A stretch of DNA of 10,037 nucleotides from Brachionus koreanus (Eukaryota; Rotifera; Eurotatoria; Ploima; Brachionidae): the NCBI GenBank assembly GCA_016987375.1, contig PJRA01000288.1, positions 81,128-91,164 on the forward strand, read 5' to 3'. Under the pieces are notes generated by a model. The model saw only the letters and a program-made list of their open reading frames with translations, did not search any database and was not told the DNA's origin. The position numbers and the translations under genes were made by a program. Positions 1 through 8,569 of the stretch are shown piece after piece. Every line of letters begins with the position of its first letter. Position 1 is the first letter of the stretch.

Positions 1-481
1 AATTAAAAAAAAAATGTTTTTTTGCATCCTTTTTTTCTATGTTTGCAGTTGTAGACATTTTTATCGCTTGTCAAGTTGGCAAGTTGTTGTATGAAAACTC
101 TTGTTTTTTGGTTATGCTTCTGCGTCTTGGGCTGTATTATTCAATTGGTTTTTCTAAAATGCTGACTGAAATATACATTTTATTTTATTTTCCATTGTTT
201 TTTTAAGAAAAAGTTGCTTTTTTATATTTCCAAAATTACATTAATTAAAGAAAATTCAATTAAAAAGTGTCAAAGATAAAAAATTGGGGTACTTTGTTTA
301 AAATTAGAATTCAATTTTTGATAAAAAGTGAAATTTTAAATAAATTTATTCATATGTTTAAATTTTATATTAACAGACTATATTAATTAAAAAAATAAAA
401 AAAGTGGTCCCAACATTTTATTCAGAATTTCCTCTAGTTTCAGAATCTGTAAAAAAAAAGGGGTTGGGGGGTTCACCTCGG

Positions 482-515
482 ACTGGAAAAAGTGGAAAAA
501 ATAACTGGAAAAAGT
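482..515. repeat. Short direct repeat, 12-bp unit twice
   Basis: The unit actggaaaaagt occurs exactly at 482-493 and again at 504-515, a spacing of 22 bases. A partial copy (gtggaaaaa) lies between them. It is a small local duplication in simple-sequence-like DNA with no evident function. Confidence 0.7.
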
Positions 516-712
516 CTATGTTTTTACCATCTTTTGTCAAAAATCATGGTAAATTGTTATAAAAAATAATTGTTATAAAATAAATATACCATTTTGTAGA
601 AGAGATTATGAGCTTTCAGATTTGGTGCATATTTAATGAGTTATGACTATGAATACCTGAGATATTTTGACTTAAAGACAAGCAACTTTTGTTTTTTTTC
701 AAATCTTTAAGG

Positions 713-769
713 AGGTGGGGTCCAAAAATTTTTTTTTTGACCACACCTAAAAAAATGTATTTTTTAGGT
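713..769. repeat. Two overlapping hairpins
   Basis: Bases 713-747 can fold: the left arm aggtggggtccaaaaa pairs with the right arm tttttgaccacacct side, with two mismatches. The right arm overlaps a second, perfect hairpin, where acctaaaaaa (745-754) pairs with ttttttaggt (760-769) around a five-base loop. The two structures share bases 745-747 and so would be mutually exclusive. They may be a chance product of A/T runs, or the core of a small repeat. No gene context supports a regulatory role. Confidence 0.5.
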
Positions 770-1144
770 TTTCAACTATGCAGATTAATTTTTTAAAGTC
801 AGTTTATACAAATTCAGATAGTTTGGTAGTTTTGCTACGCGCGAACCTTAAAAATGATGCAATATGTTGTTTTTGAACTTTTTTCCAGTATTTTTTAAAA
901 TTATTTTGTAAATTTTAATTTATCAAAAAAAGAAGGTTCCTTGTTTTGTTTGTATTTGAATTTCACAATATCATATTCGATAGAAAATCGTATTTAATCT
1001 TGTAAGTAAAAAATCTTTTCTATCTATTTTGAATGGAATAAGATTTTATGATGTTATAACTCTCAAATTTTGCTTTTTCACTCAAAATGTCAAGGAAACG
1101 TAATTATTAAAAAAAACCTTTAAAATTCATAATCACGTATTCAC

Positions 1145-1510
1145 TTACTAAGTTATTGAGCCTTGATTTTTTAATGTATTTGCTCATTATTTGTTTGGTT
1201 TATTTTTAAGCTTTTAATTTCAAAAATATTTTAATTTTATTACTTATTTGGAATTTGATATTTGAATTTCAATTTAAAATTTAATACTAAATACTAGTTT
1301 ACCAAGGATTTGGTTTTAAGCAAGACATTTAACTAAAAACTGGAAAATATTGAATAAATATTAACAAATTATTAAAAAGTTTAGTTTTTATAAGATTTTT
1401 TAGTTTTTCCTATCTAATTTATAAATTTCTAGTGGGAATGGAAGAATTATCTCAAAAAATAAAAAGAGAGGTTTTAGATTAGTTATCTAAGAGGCTCAAT
1501 AACTTAGTAA
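1145..1510. repeat. Exact 19-bp inverted repeat pair, possible MITE
   Basis: The sequence ttactaagttattgagcct at 1145-1163 recurs as its exact reverse complement at 1492-1510. The unit defined by the two arms is 366 bp, has no coding capacity and is AT-rich, as expected of a non-autonomous DNA transposon (MITE). The arms do not extend clearly inward or outward, and I could not define a target-site duplication. A 19-base exact inverted match within a few hundred bases is unlikely by chance even in AT-rich DNA, but the identification as a mobile element is an inference. Confidence 0.45.
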
Positions 1511-2235
1511 TGGTAATTGATAAAAAAACCAAATATATCTAGTTTTGTTCCATATTGACTAAGCTTTCGTTTGATATGTAGAATATAGAAAAAATAATTT
1601 AAACAAAAAATATTATTTAGCGTACCATAGTTCTTTACATAACATGTTAACCGTGTCAAAAAATAGACTCTTTGAATTGAAATGATATTTTGAATTGATC
1701 ATCAACTTCAAGATGCCAAGATAGGATGCAATTTATTTGTCTCAAGAATCTTGTTCAATAAAATTCAAATTTTACTAAAATTGAAAACTGCTCTACCTAT
1801 TCCCTTTTTATTAAATTTTTCAAGTTAAGCAAAATGTCTTATTTAACTTTTTCGATTTGGATAAAAACTTTTTTGCGCTAGAAAGGTTCCATTTTGTTTT
1901 TACATTCTTTTTGCATAACACTTTAATGAAAAAAATTAAAATAAAAAAGAATTTTTTTGCAGCTTTTGTTTAGATTATAAAAATTTACGAGTTTATTCAA
2001 ATTAAAAAATTAAAAAAATCTGAATTTTACCTAAATTTTAAAATTTAATTTTTATAAAATATATTGTTGAGAAAAGTAAAGAGATAGAAATCTAAATTTT
2101 AAATGTTCAAGTATGAAAAAAAAATGAAGTGCTGTTAGTCGACTGAAACTAAATTTTTATATAAGATAGATAGTCTCTTTGTTTATTTAATCAAAAAAAA
2201 TTTTTAAAATGAAAACTTAAAAATAAAAATGTTGA
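1511..2235. other. AT-rich non-coding stretch
   Basis: All frames are closed by frequent stops and long A/T runs dominate. I see no gene, RNA or repeat here beyond ordinary A/T-rich simple sequence. Confidence 0.6.
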
Positions 2236-2620
2236 AGTATTGAAAAAATTGTTTCTAATGATTTGATAGATATTGATATTTTACCACACATTGAAGTTTG
2301 TAGGAAACTACTTGAGAATCTTTTAGATGAACAGTTTTTCAGACAAATAATGAAAAGTGGATCTAATTTCAGAATTTTGATAACGGAAATCAATGGTTGG
2401 ACCCACTTGGTTGGAGCAAGTTGTGAACAGAGAACGCTTTGATAAGAAAGTGATGTTATTTACAATTAATTTTAAGCTTATTCAAGACGTTCATGCTAGA
2501 AATGGAGAACTTTATTTTAAACATTATAAAATCGAGTGTATGCTTCACTTTAACTTCAAAAAAAATAGTCTGCTTAAGTCATCCGAAAGCTTGGTTTGTT
2601 TGTTCAAAATAACAAAATAA
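2236..2620 (+). pseudogene. Broken coding remnant, family unknown
   Basis: One frame is open for 68 codons (2236-2439). A second + frame is open from 2393 to 2620 and overlaps it by about 47 bases, so a single frameshift near 2400-2440 would join them into one segment of roughly 125 residues. The amino acid composition looks protein-like rather than a translation of A/T runs, with segments such as RILITEINGWTHLVGA and ELYFKHYKIECMLHF. I do not recognise the family. There is no convincing start codon and no intact reading frame, so I treat it as a decayed fragment, perhaps of a mobile element given the LINE relics next to it. The 75-residue ATG-started frame at 2393 is unlikely to be a functional gene by itself. 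Confidence 0.35.
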
Positions 2621-2675
2621 CAAGCGTTATGAACCTAGAAGAAAAATGGAAAAATTGAAAAACTGCATAGTTGAG

Positions 2676-2896
2676 ATCTTTCTCCTTCTTATTGCCATCT
2701 TTTCACTGAATGGTTCATTTTGTTAGAGGACGGCATTTTACTAACCAACACTAAGTATTTGAAATGTGAAGCCATGAATGCTACAAGAGAAAGATCAAAC
2801 TACTCGCTGATAGATGATAAAAGACTTTATATAAGACATAATGGTTTGCATTTGAAGATAATTGATTTTTTTAATTTAGAGAGCATTGTAATATAA
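2676..2896 (+). pseudogene. Second broken coding remnant, family unknown
   Basis: A + frame stays open for about 73 codons and closes at a TAA near 2894-2896. It reads as plausible protein, including HLFTEWFILLEDGILL, TNTKYLKCEAMNATRERS and DDKRLYIRHNGLHL. It follows the remnant at 2236-2620 on the same strand after a short disrupted gap and may belong to the same dead gene. No start codon fits. A resemblance of the NGLHL segment to the end of SGNH-type esterases was considered but is too short to use. Function is unknown. Confidence 0.3.
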
Positions 2897-3014
2897 GTGA
2901 CATTTGGAAGAGAAAGTTAGCATTCTTTCAAAAATTCTATGTTGAAAAGAAAGACTATACATTTCTAAAGCGTTATTTGATTCATTAAAGCAGTTCGATT
3001 TAAGCTTTACATTC

Positions 3015-3578
3015 AAAAGTTTTCTTAAGCATTCTTAGAATCTTATTAGCTTTTGTACATGCACTTTTTACCTGCGCAGTCCACTTTCAATCAGAGGATA
3101 CCATCACTCCTAAATCCCTCTCGCAGCTAGTAACCTCTAGTAATACGTTCTCACTCTCTTCTTTGATATGAGTTATACTTGTGCCTTTCGTTCATTCTTC
3201 CAAAATGCATAACTTATCACTTTTTGGCACACAAACCCATGTCCCAAACTTTTATCTATTCACAAATTGCATCTAGATCTTTCTGTAACTTCATTTTCTC
3301 ATAAACTTGATTTACAATAGCTAATATTTTTGAATCATCAGCATACATCTGCATCTTATTTGAACACACAATCTGGAAGGTCATTTTATGTATAGAATGA
3401 ATAATATTGGACCAAGAACAGACCCTTGAGGAACTCCACTTAAAACCGCAGACCACTCTGATACAGAATTTCCGAGGACTACACGCTGAGTACATAAGAA
3501 ATCTTTAAACCATTTTATCATTTGTTTCCCTAGACTAAATGCTCGGAGCTTATGTAGAAGGCGTTTATGTGGTAAAGT
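3015..3578 (-). pseudogene. LINE reverse transcriptase fragment (non-LTR, CR1/L2/jockey-like)
   Basis: Read on the - strand from 3578 downward, this is the palm and thumb part of a non-LTR retrotransposon reverse transcriptase, the enzyme that copies element RNA at a nicked target site. It opens just after catalytic motif A with TLPHKRLLHKLRAFSLG. It then shows motif B, SGVPQGSVLGPILF (about 3410-3451), then motif C, MYADDSKIL (about 3322-3348), which carries the two catalytic aspartates. Further on come ERDLGV and KANKILRMLKK, typical of the thumb in CR1, L2 and jockey-type elements. The copy is dead: there is a frameshift between YI and NDLP near 3387-3392, a second frame change and stops near 3170-3260, and a stop before KWTAQV. 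It is truncated at both ends, with no endonuclease or 3' tail visible. The clade cannot be fixed by eye. Confidence 0.85.
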
Positions 3579-3582
3579 CTAG

Positions 3583-4440
3583 GTCTTGGAAGGTCTAATA
3601 AAAGAGGTCATGCTTAAACATTTACTAGAAAATAGGCTAATCGAGAAAGCTCAATACGGCTTTCTTCCACAGAGATCCTGTAGTATAAATTTACTTGAGA
3701 CTCTGACCCTGATTACACATTCCTTATCAAATGGCTATCCTGTGGATGTAATATATAGCGACTAACCCTAAAAACAACTCGAAAGCCTACGCTGATGATA
3801 ACAAAATTATAACCACCACAGAAGATTTTTCCCCGAACTACAAGTTACAACTCGACATTCATATTATATGTAAGTGGTCACGAGACTGGTCTGCTCAGCT
3901 TTATGTCGAGAAATGTAAAGTTGTTCGTAACAACTCAAAACATGATTACAAAATTAAGTCTTTTCAACTTAATAAATCAGTATCCGAAAGAGATATCGGA
4001 ATATTTATCAAAAATGACCTTAAATGGGAAACACAAGTAAACTATGTTACAGCTAAAGCTAATAAGATTTTGGGTATATTGAAGAAATCGTTTAGATATC
4101 CCAAACAAAATTAAACTTCTGTACACTTCAATGGTTAGACCTCACTTAGAATTCGCCATAAGCTCTTGATCCAGATGTTCAAGATAATAAATAAAATTGA
4201 GTTAAAATGGGTTAATCTATGGTCAAAGTGGTCAAGTATAAGATTTAAGAAGGCACTCAAAGACTCTACGTCGTGAATAGAACTATTCCTCGCGTTTCCA
4301 TTTTTTCACAAATACATGGAATGGATTACCGGAAGAGATGGTTAGCGCAAAAACGTTGAATATTTTTAAATCGAAACTAGATGCATGGTTTTTGAACAAA
4401 GTATCTTTGTTAACTAAAATAAGTAAAATAAAGACATTGA
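3583..4440 (+). pseudogene. LINE reverse transcriptase fragment with 3' end (CR1/L2/jockey-like)
   Basis: This + strand copy starts in the fingers region, VLEGLIKEVMLKHLLENRL then QYGFLPQRSC (about 3652-3681), and reaches the start of motif A (VDVIYSD) near 3745-3765, where a stop follows. About a hundred residues are then missing, including motif B. Sequence resumes at KAYADDNKIITT (motif C, about 3780-3815) and continues through ERDIGIFIKNDLKW and TAKANKILGILKK. After a frameshift near 4098 it reads KIKLLYTSMVRPHLEFA. The C-terminal signature NTWNGLPEEMVSAKT through FKSKLDAW lies at about 4310-4390, and the frame closes at about 4443. The internal deletion, the frameshift and the lost stretch around 4172-4310 make it non-functional. 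It differs from the - strand copy at many positions in shared regions, so the two are separate insertions from related families. Confidence 0.85.
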
Positions 4441-4445
4441 AATAA

Positions 4446-4685
4446 TCTTATCTTAAATTTTTTAAAATCTTGTTTAAAAATTTAAATTTTAAAAAATTAT
4501 GATTCTTTTTTAGAAAACAAATAAAATCTTTTTTTAAAAAAAAAAAAACTTATTTTTAAATTCTATTTTTTTTACAAATAAATAAATATTTTGAATTATT
4601 TAATTTTAAGATTCATTTATTTACAAACATATTAGTTGGGTCGCTTTTTAAAAAAAAAGGAAAAAATTTTAAATCATAAACATAA
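4446..4685 (+). promoter_or_regulatory. Upstream region of the GTPase-fusion gene
   Basis: This is the only DNA between the LINE relic and the start codon at 4686, so the 5' untranslated region and core promoter probably lie here unless transcription starts inside the LINE. It is mostly A/T runs. I see no unambiguous TATA box or initiator that stands out from that background. The base at -3 relative to the ATG is T, a weak start context. Confidence 0.25.
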
Positions 4686-7600
4686 ATGACTAGTTCAACT
4701 AAACGAATCAAACTAGATGTGAATTCATCTAGATTGAATTCTTTAAAAACTAGCCCAAAATCACCCAAAGTTAAAAGTAAATCAAGTTTATTTTTTTTTT
4801 ATTTTTTTATTTTTGTAAAGAAAAAAAATTATCAAAAATTTAGAATTACATTCAGAAGTGCTGATAAACGAATTTAGAAATCTTTACTATGAATGTAAAG
4901 AATCAAAGATTGGAACACAAAATGTGGACTTAGGCTATAGCAGTTTGAGTGCACTCTTTGAAAATGGTGGATCATCCAAAGACGAAAAAATGGTCATAGC
5001 TTTTTTTGGTGGTTCTGGTCTGCACAAATCAAGTTCAATTAATTTTTTGCTATGCGGCGACTTTGACTTTCCACTACCAAATTCGGACACATCTGGTCGA
5101 GGTGTAACCAAGACACCGATTCGATGCGAATATCACAACGAGAGACACAATGACTTCATTTTAAAGCTTTATGTGAGTGATCGTCTCGAAATTGAAGAGA
5201 CGTTGAATCACTCCAAACTAAAAGATCGAATTGACCGGGCAAATGAAACCGATCAATATGATGAAATACTTCTTCAAGTGCCGATTGTATTCAAACCAAC
5301 GCAGAGCCCATTTGCTGACAATATTCAATTTTTGGACCTAATCGGCACTGAGGTCAATATGGATGCCAAGAGTCTGCTAGAAGAGTCACCTAGTGTTAAG
5401 AAAAATCGCGATGCTATTCGCAAAAATGAGGTTCATTCTGTTTTCATATTCAGCAAAGAGCGTGGAAAGTGCACAACTGAAATAATCAGACACCTATGGG
5501 ACATAGATGTGTTCAGCAATTTAAAAGACAAATGCAAGCCTAAACTTGTTATGTTTGACATAGTTCAGGCCTGGCGAAAAACAGAACAAGAAATAGAATC
5601 TAATTTCAAGGCCGAAGGGCTTGAAGAGTGCACTAAGAGTCTTCAAGTCTCATTGCTGCAGGCGTTTGATTTTGACATTGATCCAAACGCTGAACGAAAC
5701 AAAACCCTTGAATCAAAATTTGAATTGCCTTTAATGCACAAATCAGCCATAATACCAGAACTGTATAAAAATTGTACAACTTGTTTTTTGCTAGAAAAGT
5801 CTGGCCACATGTCTGAAAAGTCGCATCAAGTGCTCGAAGACCTAGTGGAGAGTATTTTAAAAATGATTCTAAATAATAAAAAATTGCTAATTTTGGAATC
5901 AGCGGCTAAAATGATTGTTGAATTAAGACAAAAATTAAAAGCAAAATTGAACACTCAAATGAATGATTTGACTAGGGCATTGATCAGATTTTTTGACACT
6001 AAAAAATATGCTAAATTAAAGTCAGATTCTGCGGATCAAATTGACAGCATAGTGGACACATTCCAGGATTATGTGCTGCACAGAGACATAATGGAGCCAA
6101 TGACCGAGCTAAATGATAATGGAGAGTCCAAACAGTACAAGTGGAATTCCTATGAGGCTGTCGAGTTTAGAATAAATGAAATTTATGAAGAATTCATAAT
6201 GGACTTGGTCTTCTATTTTATGGATTATAAAAAGCGATTAGACGAGGCGATTAGAAGCTATTTGACTAGCACTAAAAATGATCAGTTGCAATTTTACATA
6301 TTTTCTGACTTTAATGCCGAGTATTTTTCTTGGCGCATTGAAAATGTTCTTAAAGATGCGCTCAAAAATGAAATATCAAAATTTACTCATGATAAAATAA
6401 AGTTTGATGAGCCAGAAAAAAGTGAAATTTTGTGTAAATTCAATTCGGCAAGAGAAAAAATAAAACAGGCTATTGACATGAAAGAGTGCATTGTTGACAG
6501 TTCGGCTGATAATTCCAACACAGCCAAGCTTACTTGTTTGGAAGAAAAGTCAAAGCTTTTAAAAGAGAACATAAATGCCAAACTGTCTGATTTAGTTGGA
6601 CATGATTCAAAATTCAAGCATGAACACTATGAAATTCGCGAGCCATGCTTGTACTTTTCGCCCAGGACTCTACGTTTTCCGTCAGTCAATTCACCATGTG
6701 ACTCGTTGGACACTTGTTCTCAATCCAAATGGATACAAGTGCCCAAAAATGACGCAAAAGCTGTTGACCTGTTTGTCCAAGGTCGACTAAAAAGCAAAAT
6801 ATTTGACAACCAACAATTTGTTCACTTGGAATTTAGTGAAAAGTTTAGAAGTGAATGTGCTCAGCTTGGTTTAGATACAGCAGTTCAAATTCACATTGAC
6901 AGACTAGACAAAAAAGTTGTCTTTGAATATGACTCAATAGAAATAAACAATAGAATAGACAATTTGCTTAAATGTGTAGACTGTTTGGACTCGGACGGAC
7001 TAGCCACTCATTTGCATCCCATATTTATGTCTTCTGTTCAGCGTGATTCACAATTTACCCCTAATTTACTAGTCAAAGATTTGTGCAATTCAGATTCGAG
7101 CATAAAAAATTTTGTCATATTTTTGTTCATCGAAGCCGGTTCGTCTAACCAACGCTTCGATCAAACAATTCAATTCTATACTCATTTGACTAGCTTTTTG
7201 CATGAGAACAGTGCCAAAAAAATGCCTCAAAACCCATTTGTTATGTGCTTTTTGCCCGAGCAGAATTTAGGCATAGGCCGCAAGCGAAAACTTATGATGC
7301 TGTTTGCCGAATGGCTTAATTTGAATAGATTTTACTTGTGTGATGATGACATAGAGCATTTTTACATTTATGACCCAAGACCCCAGTTTAGAATGTGCAG
7401 AAATCATCAATTGGCTGCCTCCAAAGCATTTGCCTACATGTCCCATGTCATGGACTGTGCTCTCCAAGACAAAGACATTGACTTCACCGAAGCCAACGAT
7501 CCTCTCACACGACAACAAATTATCAAATTTATAAAAAAGCTTGGGCTTATAAGCACCAACAACGAGGATGCTAGAGATTCAATAGAAACAATTTTATTTG

Positions 7601-8127
7601 AAAAAAGTTATTTGAAACAAAAAGATTATTTGTTTTTTTTGCTTGGAAAATTAGGCCATGAGGCAAAAGAAATTGAACAAGAACTAAAAGATTTGTTGTT
7701 AAATGAAAAAGCCAAAGTGCTCGGTCAAATTGGTCTATGGAATCAAAATGCAAATTCAATGCGGAGTACTTTTACCTCTCGGCTTCAAGGCAACAATCGT
7801 ACTACTCATGCCATATCGAAAATTCGCTACCAATTGGTTTTGTTCAATATGCATGCAATGAGTGGCATTCATCCAGTTAGTGATGATGTTTTGTTTGAAA
7901 TGCCCTTGACCAAACAAGAAAGAGATAAATTGTGCTCTAAAATTGAGAATAAAAATTTTGACAATAAAGAAGCGTCTAGAGCGGCCAGACTTGGTTACAG
8001 ATATAGTGACAAGGCTCATGTTTATTATCAAATTTTAAACCGTGTTACCGGTTATTTAGTTTTTTATTTTTCGTTCACAAGCCTCAGAAACATACCTTCG
8101 TTGGTAAATGGCAAAAAAAATCAATAA
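4686..8127 (+). CDS. Dynamin/SLIP-GC-like GTPase fused to a GREB1/TAGT-like glycosyltransferase region
   Basis: Exon 1 (4686-4776) and exon 2 (4856-8127) join in frame to give about 1120 residues; an upstream acceptor would give 1124. Numbering below is for the spliced form. Residues 5-11 (TKRIKLD) resemble the c-Myc nuclear localisation signal. Residues about 75-300 form a dynamin-superfamily G domain, closest in pattern to nuclear GTPase SLIP-GC: P-loop GGSGLHKS (82-89), switch I with GRGVTKTP (111-118), and G3 DLIG (191-194). No N/TKxD base-specificity motif is visible; KLVMFDIVQ occupies that place. Residues about 380-660 are helix-rich. The C-terminal part carries HPIFMSSVQR (751-760), LPEQNLGIGRKR (830-841), CDDDIEHF (859-866) and LVLFNMHAMSGIHPVSDD (1024-1041). 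This matches the order of motifs in GREB1 and TET-associated glycosyltransferase-like GT-A domains. The GTPase call is fairly firm, the glycosyltransferase call is moderate, and activity of either is unproven. The frame is intact and visibly richer in G and C than its flanks. Confidence 0.7.
4777..4855 (+). other. Predicted intron of the GTPase-fusion gene
   Basis: The donor is GTAAAT at 4777 and the preferred acceptor is the TTCAG ending at 4855, giving a 79-base intron with a long T run. Exon 1 ends with one base of a codon and exon 2 supplies two (AAA, lysine), so the frame continues exactly. An in-frame stop at 4816-4818 in the exon 2 frame, and no ATG before residue 45 of that frame (just ahead of the P-loop), argue that an upstream exon is needed. 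A second acceptor, TTTAG ending at 4843, is also in frame and would add four residues (LHSE). Transcript data would settle which is used. Confidence 0.6.
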
Positions 8128-8157
8128 AAATTTTTAGTGTATATTTTGTTTAATAAA
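8123..8157 (+). terminator. Poly(A) signals of the GTPase-fusion gene
   Basis: An AATAAA at 8123-8128 overlaps the TAA stop codon at 8125-8127. A second AATAAA lies at 8152-8157 and is followed by a T- and G-containing stretch (tgttttaatt, then ttgttgttt), as expected downstream of a cleavage site. The second is the more likely signal and would give a 3' untranslated region of only a few tens of bases. Confidence 0.55.
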
Positions 8158-8159
8158 TG

Positions 8160-8569
8160 TTTTAATTAGATAATTGTTGTTTAATTAATTACTTAATAAT
8201 CACTCACTCAGTCATCAGCTTATCAACTAGTTCACAAAGATAACTAAGAATTAAACTTGTCACGTATCTCATAAGTTAGACACTAAGAAATGCTGACAAA
8301 TACGTTTATCTACCAAATTAAATATCTAGTTATTTATTATTAAAAATATAGTTTGGGTTATAAACCTTGGCAGTTTGGAATGGAACTTAGTCCTTCCTTT
8401 CAGCCAACTGTAATAAGTTCATAAAAAAATTATAAAAAATTTTAAAGTTGAAAAATAGTGATATAAAAATAAAAAAAGAGTTTCTATAGTTTTTTTCTAT
8501 GATAAAAAAGCCAATTTTTTAGTCATTTAAAAATGTTAATTTTTCTTTTTTTTTAATTTTACTTAATTG
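8160..8569. other. Intergenic stretch without recognised genes
   Basis: This is AT-rich intergenic DNA. A less AT-biased patch at about 8350-8420 has short open stretches on the - strand (for example LLQLAERKD) but they are interrupted by stops and match nothing I know. Any 3' untranslated region of a - strand gene ending at 8570 would fall here; no AATAAA was found near that stop on the - strand. Confidence 0.5.

Larger units (their letters stand above)
1..1144. other. AT-rich non-coding stretch
   Basis: This stretch is dominated by runs of A and T, with stop codons frequent in all six frames. I see no protein family, tRNA or rRNA in it. Its recognisable structures are a small direct repeat at 482-515 and overlapping hairpins at 713-769, listed separately. 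A short GC-containing patch near 835-850 (ctacgcgcgaacc) stands out from the background but I cannot assign it. A phrase like ggttcc followed by ttttgttt occurs near 935 and again near 1885, which may reflect an old dispersed repeat. Confidence 0.6.

Noticed and set aside
2830..2870. An SGNH-type esterase C-terminus suggested by IRHNGLHL
   Set aside because: The catalytic Asp of DxxH is Asn here, no GDS block or other conserved block was found, and the stretch is too short to assign.
3256..3495. A standalone 79-residue gene on the - strand
   Set aside because: It is part of the LINE reverse transcriptase relic. It holds the YADD motif, and its first part is read out of frame because of the frameshift near 3390.
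3015..4440. A single LINE with a twin-priming 5' inversion
   Set aside because: Twin priming yields non-overlapping segments of one element. Here both strands carry their own YADD, DLGV/DIGI and KANKIL regions with many differences.
4686..4877. A separate 63-residue protein reading straight through the T-rich tract
   Set aside because: The second half is a translation of A/T runs (FFFYFFIFVKKK). The first 30 codons fit better as exon 1 spliced at a GTAAAT donor.
6387..6790. Short frames at 6387-6617 (-) and 6596-6790 (+) within the GTPase-fusion gene
   Set aside because: They are shadow frames of the main coding sequence with no motif, start context or independent signal.
7267..8031. Open frames of 62-91 codons on the - strand inside the long + strand gene
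   Set aside because: They lie wholly antisense to a 1089-codon open frame with strong protein motifs and show no domain of their own.
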